64,000 nucleotides of DNA from Sulfurovum sp. AR (GTDB lineage Bacteria > Campylobacterota > Campylobacteria > Campylobacterales > Sulfurovaceae): assembly GCF_000296775.1 (NCBI RefSeq), contig NZ_AJLE01000007.1, positions 1 to 64,000 on the forward strand. The letters run 5' to 3'. Position numbers and translations under genes: made by a program. Of the stretch, positions 52,574-62,373 are shown one piece after another. Each line of letters starts with the position of its first letter. Positions within the stretch are counted from its first letter, which is position 1. Below the pieces are notes generated by a model. It saw only the letters and a program-made list of their open reading frames with translations, did no database searches and had not been told where the DNA came from.

Positions 52574-54493
52574 TTAACCTATCATCGCTGAAATCGCAGC
52601 GATTACCAATAACAGTACAGCACCAACAGCCATCCAGTTTAGATAGTTTGAAAGGTTACCTGTTTGCATACTTCTTGTTTTATCACCAGAACCGTAAAGG
52701 AACTTCGCAATGTTGTCTACAGTTGCATCTACTATTTTCAGATCCACCTGTGTCCAGAATTTCTCAGAGATCATCATATATGGTTTAGTGATGAACTCTT
52801 CATAGAATTTAGGCACATAATATTGGTTAGCAAGTAGTTTATAGAAGAAACCGTTCTCAACTTTCTCACTTCTTTCCCAAGCATTCTCACCTGTTCTTGC
52901 ATATCTATAGTACGCATACGCGATACCTGAAATTGCGAAAAAGATAACAATCAGCCCTAAATAGGTTGCCAGGTGGTGTGTATGCTCAGACATTTCATAC
53001 TGTACACTGTTTCCTATCTCATAGATAAATGCTTTGTATTGTCCCATAAACCAACCGGTGATGATAGCCAATACTGCAAGAGGTGACATTGCTACGAGTA
53101 CAAACTTATACATTTCATGTGGATGGAATCCTAACGGCGTATGGCGGTCTTCACCATGGAACGATAGGAATATTTGTCTAAATGAATAGAATGCTGTCAT
53201 ACCAGCTGTGATGACCAACATAGCCCATAAAACATAGGTATGTTCGTTAAATGCTGTCTCAATAATCGCATCTTTGGACCAGAATCCTGCAAGTGGCGGT
53301 AGACCAGCAAGTGCAATCGAAGCGATGGTCATGTAGATCCATGTCCCTCTCATCTTCTTTCTTAGTGCACCCATCTTAAAGAGATCTAGTTCATCATGCA
53401 TTGCATGCATTACGTTACCTCCACCAAGGAAGAGGAGTGCTTTAAAGAATGCGTGCGCTGCTAGGTGGAACATTGCGATCCAGTACGCACCAAGTCCTGC
53501 TGCTGCAAACATATACCCTAACTGTGAAAGTGTAGAGTATGCAATAATTCTTTTCAGGTCACGTTCAACCAATGCCATAGAGGCTGCGTAGAATGCAACA
53601 AAGGTACCAAGGGATGCAATGAAGAAACTCACCCCTGCAACTTCTTCCATACTGTACAGAGGGTTAGATCTAATAACCAGGAAAACCCCTGCTGTTACCA
53701 TTGTTGCTGCGTGGATCAATGCAGAAACAGGAGTAGGACCTTCCATTGCATCTGTTAGCCATGTGTGAAGCGGGAATTGTGCTGATTTACCCATCGCACC
53801 GATAAAGAGTGCGATCGCAGCCGTTACTAACACTGTTTCACCAAGATATGGAAGTTGTGCAAATACTTCATCATACTGCAAAGAACCCGTGTTCCAATAA
53901 AGGATAAAGATACCGACCAACATACCAAGGTCAGCGATACGGTTCATAATAAATGCTTCATTTGCTGCCCATGAAGGGGAAATAGAAGGATTGTCTTCTC
54001 TTGCCTGGTCCGGCTTATGGTACCAGAAACCAACCAGTAGCCATGAACAGACACCAACACCTTCCCAACCTATAAACAGACCGGCAAAGTTATCTGACAT
54101 TACAAGTATCATCATAGAGAATACAAAGGCAGAGAGGTATGAGAAGAATCTGTTGAAACTCTTATCATGGTCCATATAACCAATCGCATAGATATGTACT
54201 ACAGTAGAAACCAAAGTCACCACTGTCATCATCGTTACCGAGATCTGATCAACCACAAAACCAAACGGTATGTTAAGATCTCCTGCATTGATCCAATCCA
54301 TCATCGTTACATGTACAACTGTACCTGTCGTGTAAAGATTGTATGCCAAGGTTGCAGAAGCAACGAATGCTACACCTATAAGTATAGAACCAACAATACC
54401 TACAAATATTTTTCTTTCACTCATACCAAATAAAGCTGCAAAAAGAGAACTTACAAATGGTGCAAAAAGTGCTACATATACTAAATTTTCCAT
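52574..54493 (-). CDS. nuoL: NADH-quinone oxidoreductase subunit L
   Basis: 639 residues: about 14 antiporter-type helices plus the long C-terminal lateral helix and a final anchor (last 20 residues). It has GWEGVGVCSWLLVGFWY, GAMGKSAQFPLHTWLTDAMEGPTPVSALIHAATMV (in part) and AYSTLSQLGYM. It is the distal proton-pumping subunit. It begins two bases after nuoK. Confidence 0.96.
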   Translation of the reverse strand: MENLVYVALFAPFVSSLFAALFGMSERKIFVGIVGSILIGVAFVASATLAYNLYTTGTVVHVTMMDWINAGDLNIPFGFVVDQISVTMMTVVTLVSTVVHIYAIGYMDHDKSFNRFFSYLSAFVFSMMILVMSDNFAGLFIGWEGVGVCSWLLVGFWYHKPDQAREDNPSISPSWAANEAFIMNRIADLGMLVGIFILYWNTGSLQYDEVFAQLPYLGETVLVTAAIALFIGAMGKSAQFPLHTWLTDAMEGPTPVSALIHAATMVTAGVFLVIRSNPLYSMEEVAGVSFFIASLGTFVAFYAASMALVERDLKRIIAYSTLSQLGYMFAAAGLGAYWIAMFHLAAHAFFKALLFLGGGNVMHAMHDELDLFKMGALRKKMRGTWIYMTIASIALAGLPPLAGFWSKDAIIETAFNEHTYVLWAMLVITAGMTAFYSFRQIFLSFHGEDRHTPLGFHPHEMYKFVLVAMSPLAVLAIITGWFMGQYKAFIYEIGNSVQYEMSEHTHHLATYLGLIVIFFAISGIAYAYYRYARTGENAWERSEKVENGFFYKLLANQYYVPKFYEEFITKPYMMISEKFWTQVDLKIVDATVDNIAKFLYGSGDKTRSMQTGNLSNYLNWMAVGAVLLLVIAAISAMIG

Positions 54494-54495
54494 TA

Positions 54496-54801
54496 TTATC
54501 CTCTCATACTTGCAAGGTCGTCAAGATCAAGACTTCCCTGTTTTTTATACAACACGATCAATATACCCAGACCCACTGCCACTTCACTCGCTGCAATCGC
54601 AATGATAAAGAATGCAAACATTTGACCTGTCAGATCATTGTAATAGTGTGAAATCGCTGCAAAGGCTATATTGACTGCATTCAGCATTACTTCTGTTGCG
54701 AAGAAAAGCATTAAAAGGTTTCTTCTTCTAAGTACACCGACCAATCCTATAGAGAAGAGTATCGCAGATACGATCAAATAGTGAGAAAGACCTATCATCA
54801 T
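54496..54801 (-). CDS. nuoK: NADH-quinone oxidoreductase subunit K
   Basis: 101 residues, three transmembrane helices, with Glu residues in FATEVMLNAVN and AIAASEVAVGLGI that belong to the central proton path. Overlaps nuoJ by four bases. Confidence 0.95.
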   Translation of the reverse strand: MMIGLSHYLIVSAILFSIGLVGVLRRRNLLMLFFATEVMLNAVNIAFAAISHYYNDLTGQMFAFFIIAIAASEVAVGLGILIVLYKKQGSLDLDDLASMRG

Positions 54802-55361
54802 TTTTCATCCTTTACTATCATAATTTCATCATCTGCACCCATATCTTCAGTGAGACTCACATCCATTTTCTTACCAGCAAGTATAATTCCAGCGATCATT
54901 GCTACGAGCAACATGAGTGCTGCTACTTCAAACGGTACAAGATACTTTGTAAAGAGCACGATTCCAACATCTTGTGCATTACCTACACCTTCATGCATTG
55001 GGTAAAGTGCCTGGATATTCTCGCTGAAGATCGGTGCTGCGAACATCAGTACCAATACCAATGCTGAGAGTCCGCCAAGCAAGAAGACTAAAGCATTGTT
55101 TGTATTTTTCTCTTTGATATCTCTTGTTGCATCAAAGAACATCATCGCAAAGGCATAAAGGGCCATGACAGCCCCAACATAAACAACAAGTTGAACGACA
55201 CCAAGGAAGTCTGCACCCAAAATGAAAAAGAATCCAGAGATAAGTACCATGCCTGCTGCGAGAGATGTCATCGCATAAAGTATGTTTTTACTCATCACTG
55301 TGATCAAGAAAAGTCCTATTATTAAAGCCGAAAATAGGTAAAAGGCTACGATTTCATACAT
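54798..55361 (-). CDS. nuoJ: NADH-quinone oxidoreductase subunit J
   Basis: 187 residues with five hydrophobic segments; the FLGVVQLVVYVGAVMALYAFAMM segment is the conserved TM3 with the pi-bulge that couples quinone reduction to pumping. The charged C-terminus (EDMGADDEIMIVKDEK) is longer than the minimal form. It overlaps nuoK. Confidence 0.93.
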   Translation of the reverse strand: MYEIVAFYLFSALIIGLFLITVMSKNILYAMTSLAAGMVLISGFFFILGADFLGVVQLVVYVGAVMALYAFAMMFFDATRDIKEKNTNNALVFLLGGLSALVLVLMFAAPIFSENIQALYPMHEGVGNAQDVGIVLFTKYLVPFEVAALMLLVAMIAGIILAGKKMDVSLTEDMGADDEIMIVKDEK

Positions 55362-55371
55362 TCTACTCTCC

Positions 55372-55995
55372 CTAATATGCTAGTGGTGTTTTTTTAATGT
55401 TTTCATCTGCATTTGGAGATATTGCACCAAATCCGTCATACTCTTGCTGTAAGTTCAGTTTGTCAAGAGGTGTTAACATATCTTCAAAAAGAGAGAATCC
55501 AGCCCTTTGCTCTGCAGCGTTCTCATAACGCGGTCCGTGAACAATAGCAAGTTCCGGACAAACCTCTGCACAATACCCACAGAAGATACAACGACCGAAG
55601 TTAATGGTATATTCACTCACTTCTTTACGTTGGTTTTCATCATATCTTGTATCCATAGAGATACAATTCGAGATACATATCTTTTCGCAAAGACCACAAC
55701 CGATACATCTGTAGTTACCTGATTCAAGTAATCTAAGCATGTCATGGATCGCTCTGTATCTCGGAGAGATTGGCATTTTTTCAAATGGGTACTTGACTGT
55801 ATGCATATCTCCTTTAAACAGTGCTTTAAACATTGATCTCATTGTAACCCATAACCCTACAAAAAGCTCACCTTTCACGGTTCTTTTCGCCACTTGCGAG
55901 AACTGTTCCATCGCTGTTTCGGGTTTACGCCCTACATCAACTGTCATGTAGTTCTGCGTGCCTACATTTCTGTTTTTAAATTGTTCTAAACTCAT
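55372..55995 (-). CDS. nuoI: NADH-quinone oxidoreductase subunit I
   Basis: 207 residues carrying clusters N6a and N6b: Cys97, Cys100, Cys103, Cys107 and Cys136, Cys139, Cys142, Cys146. The second motif continues into CPELAIVHG. It has N- and C-terminal extensions relative to the Escherichia coli subunit. It relays electrons from NuoG toward NuoB. Confidence 0.96.
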   Translation of the reverse strand: MSLEQFKNRNVGTQNYMTVDVGRKPETAMEQFSQVAKRTVKGELFVGLWVTMRSMFKALFKGDMHTVKYPFEKMPISPRYRAIHDMLRLLESGNYRCIGCGLCEKICISNCISMDTRYDENQRKEVSEYTINFGRCIFCGYCAEVCPELAIVHGPRYENAAEQRAGFSLFEDMLTPLDKLNLQQEYDGFGAISPNADENIKKTPLAY

Positions 55996-56004
55996 ACCTA
56001 CTCC

Positions 56005-57039
56005 TTATACCATTACCACGATAGCAGTGATCAAGATATTGATGACTGCGATTGGCATTAATACTTTCCAACAAAGCCACATTAACTGATCTGGTCTAAT
56101 ATGTGGCCATGATGCTCTTACCCATAACATCAAGAAGAAGAAAAATGCAATTTTAAGGATAATAAACAACCATCCGAAGGCACCTGCTGCATCAAATCCA
56201 CCTAAGAATACGATCGATGCAATAATAGCAACGGTGATCATGTTCGCATACTCACCGATAAAGAACATACCCCATCTCATACCAGAATACTCGGTTGCAT
56301 AACCAGAAACAACTTCTGCTTCATGCTCAAGAAGGTCGAATGGTGTTCTGTTCGTCTCTGCGAATCCTGCAATGAGGAACAGTACAAACGCTACTGGTTG
56401 TTGCCAGATCAGCCATGAACCGATACCACCAGCTTGTGCTTCATTAAAGTCCACAAATGACAGTGAGCCCACTAACATGATCGGTGCCAAGATAGAAAGC
56501 CCTGTGACTACTTCATAAGATAAAAACTGAATCGCTGTTCTCGCTGATCCTATAATACCCCATTTATTTGCCTGTGACATACCTGCCAAAAGCGGTCCGT
56601 AAAGTCCTGCTGCCATCATACCAAGTACAAACAACACACCGATGTTCAAATCAGATGCAATAGAGGGTACAAAGGTACCACCAAGCAAAGGAATAAACTC
56701 AGGAATTGTAAAGTCTGGAAAAACCGGTACAGCAGAGAGAGCAATAAATGCTGTTGCTGCTGTAATCACAGGTGCAATCATAAAGATGAATTTGTTCGCA
56801 TTCTGCGGGATGATATCCTCTTTTGTGAAGAGTTTAATACCATCTGCCGCAATTTGTAGTAAACCATACGGTCCTACGTGCATCGGCCCAAGACGTCTTT
56901 GCATAAATGCAAGCACTTTTCTTTCTATGTATGTACCAAAACCTGCAATTGCTGAAATCACTGCCAAAATAATAATGGCCTTAATGATCACACCTAATGC
57001 AGTAACTTCTGGTAAGTTTTCTATAAGTGTTGTTTCCAT
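56005..57039 (-). CDS. nuoH: NADH-quinone oxidoreductase subunit H
   Basis: 344 residues with about eight transmembrane helices. It has GPMHVGPYGLLQIAADGIKLFTKEDIIP near the start, and the quinone-site loop with ETNRTPFDLLEHEAEVVSGY. It anchors the peripheral arm to the membrane. Confidence 0.96.
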   Translation of the reverse strand: METTLIENLPEVTALGVIIKAIIILAVISAIAGFGTYIERKVLAFMQRRLGPMHVGPYGLLQIAADGIKLFTKEDIIPQNANKFIFMIAPVITAATAFIALSAVPVFPDFTIPEFIPLLGGTFVPSIASDLNIGVLFVLGMMAAGLYGPLLAGMSQANKWGIIGSARTAIQFLSYEVVTGLSILAPIMLVGSLSFVDFNEAQAGGIGSWLIWQQPVAFVLFLIAGFAETNRTPFDLLEHEAEVVSGYATEYSGMRWGMFFIGEYANMITVAIIASIVFLGGFDAAGAFGWLFIILKIAFFFFLMLWVRASWPHIRPDQLMWLCWKVLMPIAVINILITAIVVMV

Positions 57040-57040
57040 A

Positions 57041-59521
57041 TTACACCTTTCTCAATGTTACTGTTTGATATCTAGATCCGCCAAAGAGACCATATACATC
57101 TTTAGCAGCTTTAAAATCTGGAACTTTTACAATGTCACCTTCGATCTTTTCATCAGCAACTACATCTAAAGTAATGCTTCCATTTTCAAAGACTACTTCT
57201 ACTTTTTCGCCCAAGCTCTCTGCTTTGGCTGGACTTGCATAAAGTGCGAATGCTTCAAAGATCTCATGTGCTTTATCTGTAAAGTCATTGAACTGTCTCG
57301 CAGGGTTACATCTGTATGCGATCTCACCTTCAAGTGCTGCACTCTCATCAAACTTCTCAACTGTCGGTAATCCTACCTCTTGCACGGTGACATCCAGTTT
57401 ATATCCGCGGTTATCTACACCGGCATTCGTATATGAATTTGGTAAAGAGTCAAATGCTACAGCTTTAAAGCCTTTAGACACAGGAAGCATCTCTGTCCAG
57501 TCAATCGTTAACTCTGGTGCACCTACAAGTGCTTTTACAATGTCATTTAACTCATATCCATCGTATTCTAATGCCGCATTGGTAGGGAGTACTCTTTTCG
57601 CCATAGAGGTCAATGTTCCCTCTTGTTGGTTCATTGCCGGCATATCCAGGTCGCCATCACCCAGTGCAGAGAGTCTAAAGTCACCATTTTCGTTGTACCC
57701 GACTGTATAACCAGAACATTCATCATCAAGATCACAGATCAATGCAACACCCAGTGCATTTGACTTTGGTGGCGTCATCACAACATCAATGTTACAAGTT
57801 GCTTCAACAAGTGCTACAAGTTTAGCAAGATTTTCAGCTTTTTCATGGAAGTAAAGATCTTCACCTACCATCAATGAGAAAGCCTCTTTTTTCTTCATCA
57901 TTTTGTCAAATGCATCATCAAATTTCTCAGAATCCTTACCTAAAAGTGTCACAAGTCCGTTGATCGTTACAGTGATCTCTTTTTCAACAGTCTCTTTTAC
58001 TTTTTTAGATACTTCTTCCTCTTCACCAGTCTCTTCATTTTTTACCATCTCTTTGACAGTCTTCATGACCTGCTCTTTTACTGTTCTTGTCTCAGAACTC
58101 TTAAAGCTATCAATATACTCTTTTACATCTGCAGGAAGTTTCTCTTTGTCTGCAAATAGATCTAAGATAAGGTAAAGTGCTGCTTCTTCCAGACCTGCTT
58201 TGTGAACAAATGTTTCAACCGTCTTACCAAATGTAGGGATCAATGTGTCACCTACCGGGTGGAAGTAAAGTCCTGCACCTTTGTTAAGCTTTTGTACGTT
58301 GTTGAACGCATATTTAAGTGCTGGAGAGTCATTTCTAAGTGCCGCACCTACAGAAATAACAAAATCACTCTTCTTCATGATCGCATCTGTATCTGTAGAG
58401 TATAAAGAGCTACCTGATGCGGCTGCATAGTGACCTAAGAATTTTTGGAATGCTCTGACCTCTGGATTATAGAGTTTAAGCCCCATTTTTTCTTTCAGTG
58501 TCTGAAGCATCATCGCTTCTTCATTGGTGATCATAGCATTAAAACGGATAGTATCCGATTTTTTAAACGCTTCAAGTGCTGCATTGAATGCTGCTTCATC
58601 TTTCGTTACATCTCTGTTTTCAAAGTCATAGGCAAAACGTGCTGAACCATCCAATGAGACATAAGACCATTCATTCGTAACACGGTAGATCTTTTCAGAT
58701 CTGTCTTCAATCGATGTATGTTTCACTTCATAATAAATTTGTGCACCATCACTCGAGTGTGCTGCTACAGCAGGTATTCTTCTTAAATCCCATGCATTTG
58801 ACTGATAGACAAAGTCACGGCTTACGAGTGCACCCACCGGGCATACTGCGATACATTCACCACAGTCTGAACAGTTTGTCTCACCTGTACCATTGCTCGG
58901 TGCGATCACAGACTTTTGAAGTTTATTCCACATCGCGTATGCATCTTTAGGCATCGTGTCTTTATAACCCTTATCAAGATCTGCACCGCCTCTTTTTGCC
59001 GTAGTGATCGCTGCATCCCCTACCATATCTTTACAGACAGTAGTACAACGTTCACACACGATACAGAGACCCGGGTCATAATGCAATACTGATGACCAGT
59101 TTGTTGTCTCTCTTTTTGTATCCGGGATCATATACGATTGTGAGTCTACCCCAAGTTCAAGTGTATAATTCTGTAATTCACACTCACCAGACTTATCACA
59201 TACACCACACTGAAGTGGATGGTTAACATCATAGACTTCCATGATAGCTCTACGTTCTTCGAGGATATTTGGTGTCTCAGTAGTGACTTCCATACCCTCT
59301 TTGACTTTAGCGTTACATGCATATACCTGCTTACCATCTGCCTCTACTAGACAAATACGACATGCCAATGTTGGCGAACATCTTGTAAGGTAACATATAG
59401 CCGGGATGAAAACATCATTAGCACGAGCAGCATTAAGGATATATTCACCTTCCTTTGCTTTGTACTCTATACCATCAATCGAAATTGAGACCATATTATC
59501 TACTGTTTGTACTTCACTCAT
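57041..59521 (-). CDS. nuoG: NADH-quinone oxidoreductase subunit G
   Basis: 826 residues. The N-terminal ferredoxin-like domain holds the [2Fe-2S] ligands (C-Y-L-T-R-C, then C-R-I-C, then C further on), the HPLQCGVCDKSGEC motif (His plus three Cys), and two [4Fe-4S] motifs (CIVCERC and CSDCGEC with downstream Cys). The rest is a molybdopterin-oxidoreductase-like domain without cofactor, interrupted by a Lys/Glu-rich insert (about residues 485-525, VKEQVMKTVKEMV). The C-terminal half is paralogous to the next gene upstream. Overlaps that gene by eight bases. Confidence 0.93.
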   Translation of the reverse strand: MSEVQTVDNMVSISIDGIEYKAKEGEYILNAARANDVFIPAICYLTRCSPTLACRICLVEADGKQVYACNAKVKEGMEVTTETPNILEERRAIMEVYDVNHPLQCGVCDKSGECELQNYTLELGVDSQSYMIPDTKRETTNWSSVLHYDPGLCIVCERCTTVCKDMVGDAAITTAKRGGADLDKGYKDTMPKDAYAMWNKLQKSVIAPSNGTGETNCSDCGECIAVCPVGALVSRDFVYQSNAWDLRRIPAVAAHSSDGAQIYYEVKHTSIEDRSEKIYRVTNEWSYVSLDGSARFAYDFENRDVTKDEAAFNAALEAFKKSDTIRFNAMITNEEAMMLQTLKEKMGLKLYNPEVRAFQKFLGHYAAASGSSLYSTDTDAIMKKSDFVISVGAALRNDSPALKYAFNNVQKLNKGAGLYFHPVGDTLIPTFGKTVETFVHKAGLEEAALYLILDLFADKEKLPADVKEYIDSFKSSETRTVKEQVMKTVKEMVKNEETGEEEEVSKKVKETVEKEITVTINGLVTLLGKDSEKFDDAFDKMMKKKEAFSLMVGEDLYFHEKAENLAKLVALVEATCNIDVVMTPPKSNALGVALICDLDDECSGYTVGYNENGDFRLSALGDGDLDMPAMNQQEGTLTSMAKRVLPTNAALEYDGYELNDIVKALVGAPELTIDWTEMLPVSKGFKAVAFDSLPNSYTNAGVDNRGYKLDVTVQEVGLPTVEKFDESAALEGEIAYRCNPARQFNDFTDKAHEIFEAFALYASPAKAESLGEKVEVVFENGSITLDVVADEKIEGDIVKVPDFKAAKDVYGLFGGSRYQTVTLRKV

Positions 59522-60860
59522 CGTTGTTTCCTATTTTTTGATTATTTATTTTTTCAAAAGCTAGTCTGCTAAATCTATAGGAGGATAGCAAAGATGCACT
59601 TAAGTTTATGGCAAAAGTCGGATTTAATGCAATGGTTCCTTTCATAGATGTATCAATTTTAAACACACGTACAAATTTAACCCCCTCGATCTCAAAAGAA
59701 ATCAAGTCCCCATCTTGTAATTTTGTGGCCGTGGAAAACTGTTTAGAACCGATCAAAACATCCTCTACTTGACCCTTTTCGATAGCATTTTCAACTTTTT
59801 TATAGGTATAGATCACTGCACCATCATACACCGGGAGATCATCGATTTCATCGAGGGTAAAATCCCTTATTCTCTCTTTGGGTATCACTCTGCTGATACA
59901 AGGATTCTTTAGATCATCATCACTAAGTATCTGAAAGCCTTTATCTTTAGGTAATTGGTTGCTGTAGTCTATAAAATTCTTGGCATCCAGTCCTACTATA
60001 GTGGCAATGTTATTTAATCCACTTATATTTAAGGTTTCTGTATCATTATTAATATACACACATTTATCACTATTTACATAAGTGCCTTCTTCGCAAGTAT
60101 CATAGTTCACACTTTGCCCCTGGACGTCATCATCGAGGTCACAAATCAATACTACACCTAAAGCATTTCGTAGGGGTGGTATACATAAAACATTGATTCC
60201 TGCGTATTTTTCCAGCAACGCTATCAACTTTGCTATCTGTTCTGCTTTTGGATGCGTATAGAGATCATTTCCTATGATCAAAGATACTGTCGTTTTATTA
60301 CCAATGAGGCTATGCATCGATTCCAGCTCTTCTTCTCCTACATTGCTTTCCGCACTGAGATAACCGATATCAAGGTCATCCAAAATATCTTCTGTCTCTT
60401 CAGGAAGTGCTACATCTTGCAGTAGTGCATATGCCAACAGTGCCGCTACACCCTCTTCACTCCCTACTTCGTATTTTATAAACTGTGTGATACTTGTTTG
60501 AAGTCTTGCATCTTCTATAGGATGCATGTAGACAAATTGAGGCTTTTTTTCTCCCAGCACTTTGTGAATCAAAGATGTTGCCTCTGTACTTTCATCCTGA
60601 AACCATACACCAAAAGATATCACTACATCCGAAGCAGACAACGTATCTACATCTCCTTTAAAAATATGATACCCGCTACTGCTGCTATATGCCTTTAAAA
60701 AATCCTGATACACTTTTGCTTCAGGGCATATCAAACGTTTACCCTGTCTCTCTTTTAATAATTGAAAGATATATGCTTCTTCATTCGTAATAGCTGCTGA
60801 AAAAACTATACTGTCAGCTTCAACTATTTTCTCTTTTTGACTTTCATATGTGGACTCCAC
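59514..60860 (-). CDS. NuoG-like paralogue lacking Fe-S domains
   Basis: 448 residues matching only the C-terminal part of NuoG. Shared blocks include NALGV-LICDLDD, SL--G-DLY-H-KAE--AKL-AL, and -ITNEEA---Q-LKE. There are no Cys clusters, so it cannot carry the N1b/N3-type centres. It occupies the place where nuoF stands in other bacteria and is probably a structural subunit specific to Campylobacterota complex I, comparable with the poorly understood NuoF-position protein of Helicobacter and Campylobacter. The start is GTG with AGGAGG upstream. It begins a separate transcription unit because the gene before it runs the other way. Confidence 0.75.
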   Translation of the reverse strand: MESTYESQKEKIVEADSIVFSAAITNEEAYIFQLLKERQGKRLICPEAKVYQDFLKAYSSSSGYHIFKGDVDTLSASDVVISFGVWFQDESTEATSLIHKVLGEKKPQFVYMHPIEDARLQTSITQFIKYEVGSEEGVAALLAYALLQDVALPEETEDILDDLDIGYLSAESNVGEEELESMHSLIGNKTTVSLIIGNDLYTHPKAEQIAKLIALLEKYAGINVLCIPPLRNALGVVLICDLDDDVQGQSVNYDTCEEGTYVNSDKCVYINNDTETLNISGLNNIATIVGLDAKNFIDYSNQLPKDKGFQILSDDDLKNPCISRVIPKERIRDFTLDEIDDLPVYDGAVIYTYKKVENAIEKGQVEDVLIGSKQFSTATKLQDGDLISFEIEGVKFVRVFKIDTSMKGTIALNPTFAINLSASLLSSYRFSRLAFEKINNQKIGNNDE

Positions 60861-61159
60861 GATCGTCTCTTCCTCCTGCTGATCTTGCCTTTAATTACCT
60901 TGGACAATCCTACCCTATTGTCTTTGTATAAAAATGCTTGGGGTGATTGTATTAGAAAACAAATTAAAAAACAAAGTTCTGTGTTAAAATGTATCACTAG
61001 TGATTCATAGAGCTCTGTTTTAAGCCTTTATCATACTTCCTTATGTTACGTATACTCACATCGAAGCTCAACTTATGAAAATTATAAATTCCATATAGAT
61101 ATTTTTTCAATTCTCTATGTTACAATTTACATCAAAATAAAGTTTTATAAGGGTAAATC
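60861..61159. other. Divergent intergenic region within the nuo cluster
   Basis: 299 bases, AT-rich, no gene seen. It must carry the promoter for the nuoG2-nuoG-to-nuoN unit on the minus strand (candidates TATACA at 60925-60930 and TATAAT at 61081-61086, both weak) and that of the flavoenzyme on the plus strand. Confidence 0.5.
61121..61126 (+). promoter_or_regulatory. -10 element for the FAD/NAD(P) oxidoreductase gene
   Basis: TACAAT preceded by TATGT, 34 bases before the ATG at 61160. Confidence 0.4.
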
Positions 61160-62176
61160 ATGATACATGAAAACGGAAAAGTAGTAGACATTGCAATTAT
61201 TGGTGCCGGACCTGGTGGTATGGCAGCTGCTATCGAAGCAAAACTTGCGGGTATTGAGAATATTGTTGTGATCGACAAAGCGCCTCACCACAATGATATG
61301 ATCCACAAGTTTTACAAAAAAGGTAAACGTGTTGATAAAGACTGGATGGGTATCAAATTTGAATTCACTGGTAACGTTACTTTTGAAGAGTGTTCTAAAG
61401 AAGAGTACATTGAGCAAATGGATAAAAAACTTACTGATGCTGGTGTACTTGACAGATTTGAGTATAACCATGAGATCATGAGAGTTGAAAAAGGTGAAGA
61501 TGGTCTTTTCTCAATTATTTATGGTACTGACGGTGTAGATGAAGCGTTGGAAACGTTGAGAGCTAGAAACGTTATCCTTTCAGTGGGTCGTATGGGTAAA
61601 CCAAACAAACCTAAATATAAGTTCCCTAGAGAGCTTAAAGATGTGCTTAACTTCAACCTTTCAAAAGTTCAAAACGGCGAGCACGTTATGGTTGTTGGTG
61701 GTGGGGACACTGCAGGTGAGTACGCGTATGGTTTAGTAGAATTAGAAGGTATGGAAGATTGTGTGGTAACACTTAACTACCGTAAAGCTGAAATTACACG
61801 TATGAACCCGATCAATACTGAAATGTGTACAAAGTATCTTGACAATGGCAAAATTGTTAACAAAATGGGTGTAGATGTTGAGAGCGTTGAGCCTTCAGCA
61901 GCTGGTAAGATCCAAGTAAACTTTACTGATGGTTCAACTGGTGAGTACGACAGAGCGGTATATGCACTTGGAGGAACAACTCCAAAAGATATCCTTGTAA
62001 ACTCTGGTGTCAAAACTGGTGAGTGGGATGTACCTGTATACAATGAGGCAACATTTGAGACAAATGTAGAAGGTCTTTACACTATCGGTGATGTTGTAAC
62101 AGATCAAGGTAGTATTGCACTTGCATTCAACCATGCAAGTGATGCAGTAAAAGATATCGCATCTAAACTAAAATAA
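61160..62176 (+). CDS. FAD/NAD(P)-dependent oxidoreductase (thioredoxin reductase/YpdA superfamily)
   Basis: 338 residues with two Rossmann modules: FAD-binding GAGPGG (15-20) followed by an acidic strand end, and NAD(P)-binding GGGDTAGE (180-187); the C-terminal TIGDV--DQGSIALAFNHA completes the FAD site. There is no CxxC redox pair, so it is not a classical thioredoxin reductase; it fits the YpdA or ferredoxin/flavodoxin-NAD(P) reductase-like branch. It lies on the plus strand inside the minus-strand nuo cluster, between the NuoE-like and NuoG-like genes. A role in passing electrons between NAD(P)H and the carrier that feeds complex I is plausible but only inferred. Confidence 0.82.
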   Translation: MIHENGKVVDIAIIGAGPGGMAAAIEAKLAGIENIVVIDKAPHHNDMIHKFYKKGKRVDKDWMGIKFEFTGNVTFEECSKEEYIEQMDKKLTDAGVLDRFEYNHEIMRVEKGEDGLFSIIYGTDGVDEALETLRARNVILSVGRMGKPNKPKYKFPRELKDVLNFNLSKVQNGEHVMVVGGGDTAGEYAYGLVELEGMEDCVVTLNYRKAEITRMNPINTEMCTKYLDNGKIVNKMGVDVESVEPSAAGKIQVNFTDGSTGEYDRAVYALGGTTPKDILVNSGVKTGEWDVPVYNEATFETNVEGLYTIGDVVTDQGSIALAFNHASDAVKDIASKLK

Positions 62177-62185
62177 ATCCACTAT

Positions 62186-62245
62186 GCTATGCTCTTTATT
62201 GAGCATGGTATGCTATAGACGTACTCTAAGACTTTTTTAGAGTAC
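62186..62245 (+). terminator. Tandem hairpins after the flavoenzyme gene
   Basis: First hairpin: GCTATGCTC (62186-62194) with GAGCATGGT (62201-62209), nine pairs including two wobbles. Second: GTACTCTAA (62221-62229) with TTAGAGTAC (62237-62245), nine perfect pairs. They can stop transcription toward the nuoE-like gene; the following tract is only moderately T-rich. Confidence 0.5.
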
Positions 62246-62325
62246 ATACTCCAACTTTTAATTTTCCACTTAACAATATTATACAGTATAGTTTGATTGA
62301 TATTTTGTGTTGTAGGATCATATAA

Positions 62326-62347
62326 CATCTTCACACAAGAGAAGATG
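62326..62347 (-). terminator. Hairpin after the nuoE-like gene
   Basis: CATCTTC (62326-62332) pairs with GAAGATG (62341-62347) around an eight-base loop, just beyond the nuoE-like stop codon on the minus strand. Together with the facing tandem hairpins it isolates the upstream nuo unit from the flavoenzyme gene. Confidence 0.4.
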
Positions 62348-62373
62348 CTATATTATATAAAAACAGCAGGCTT

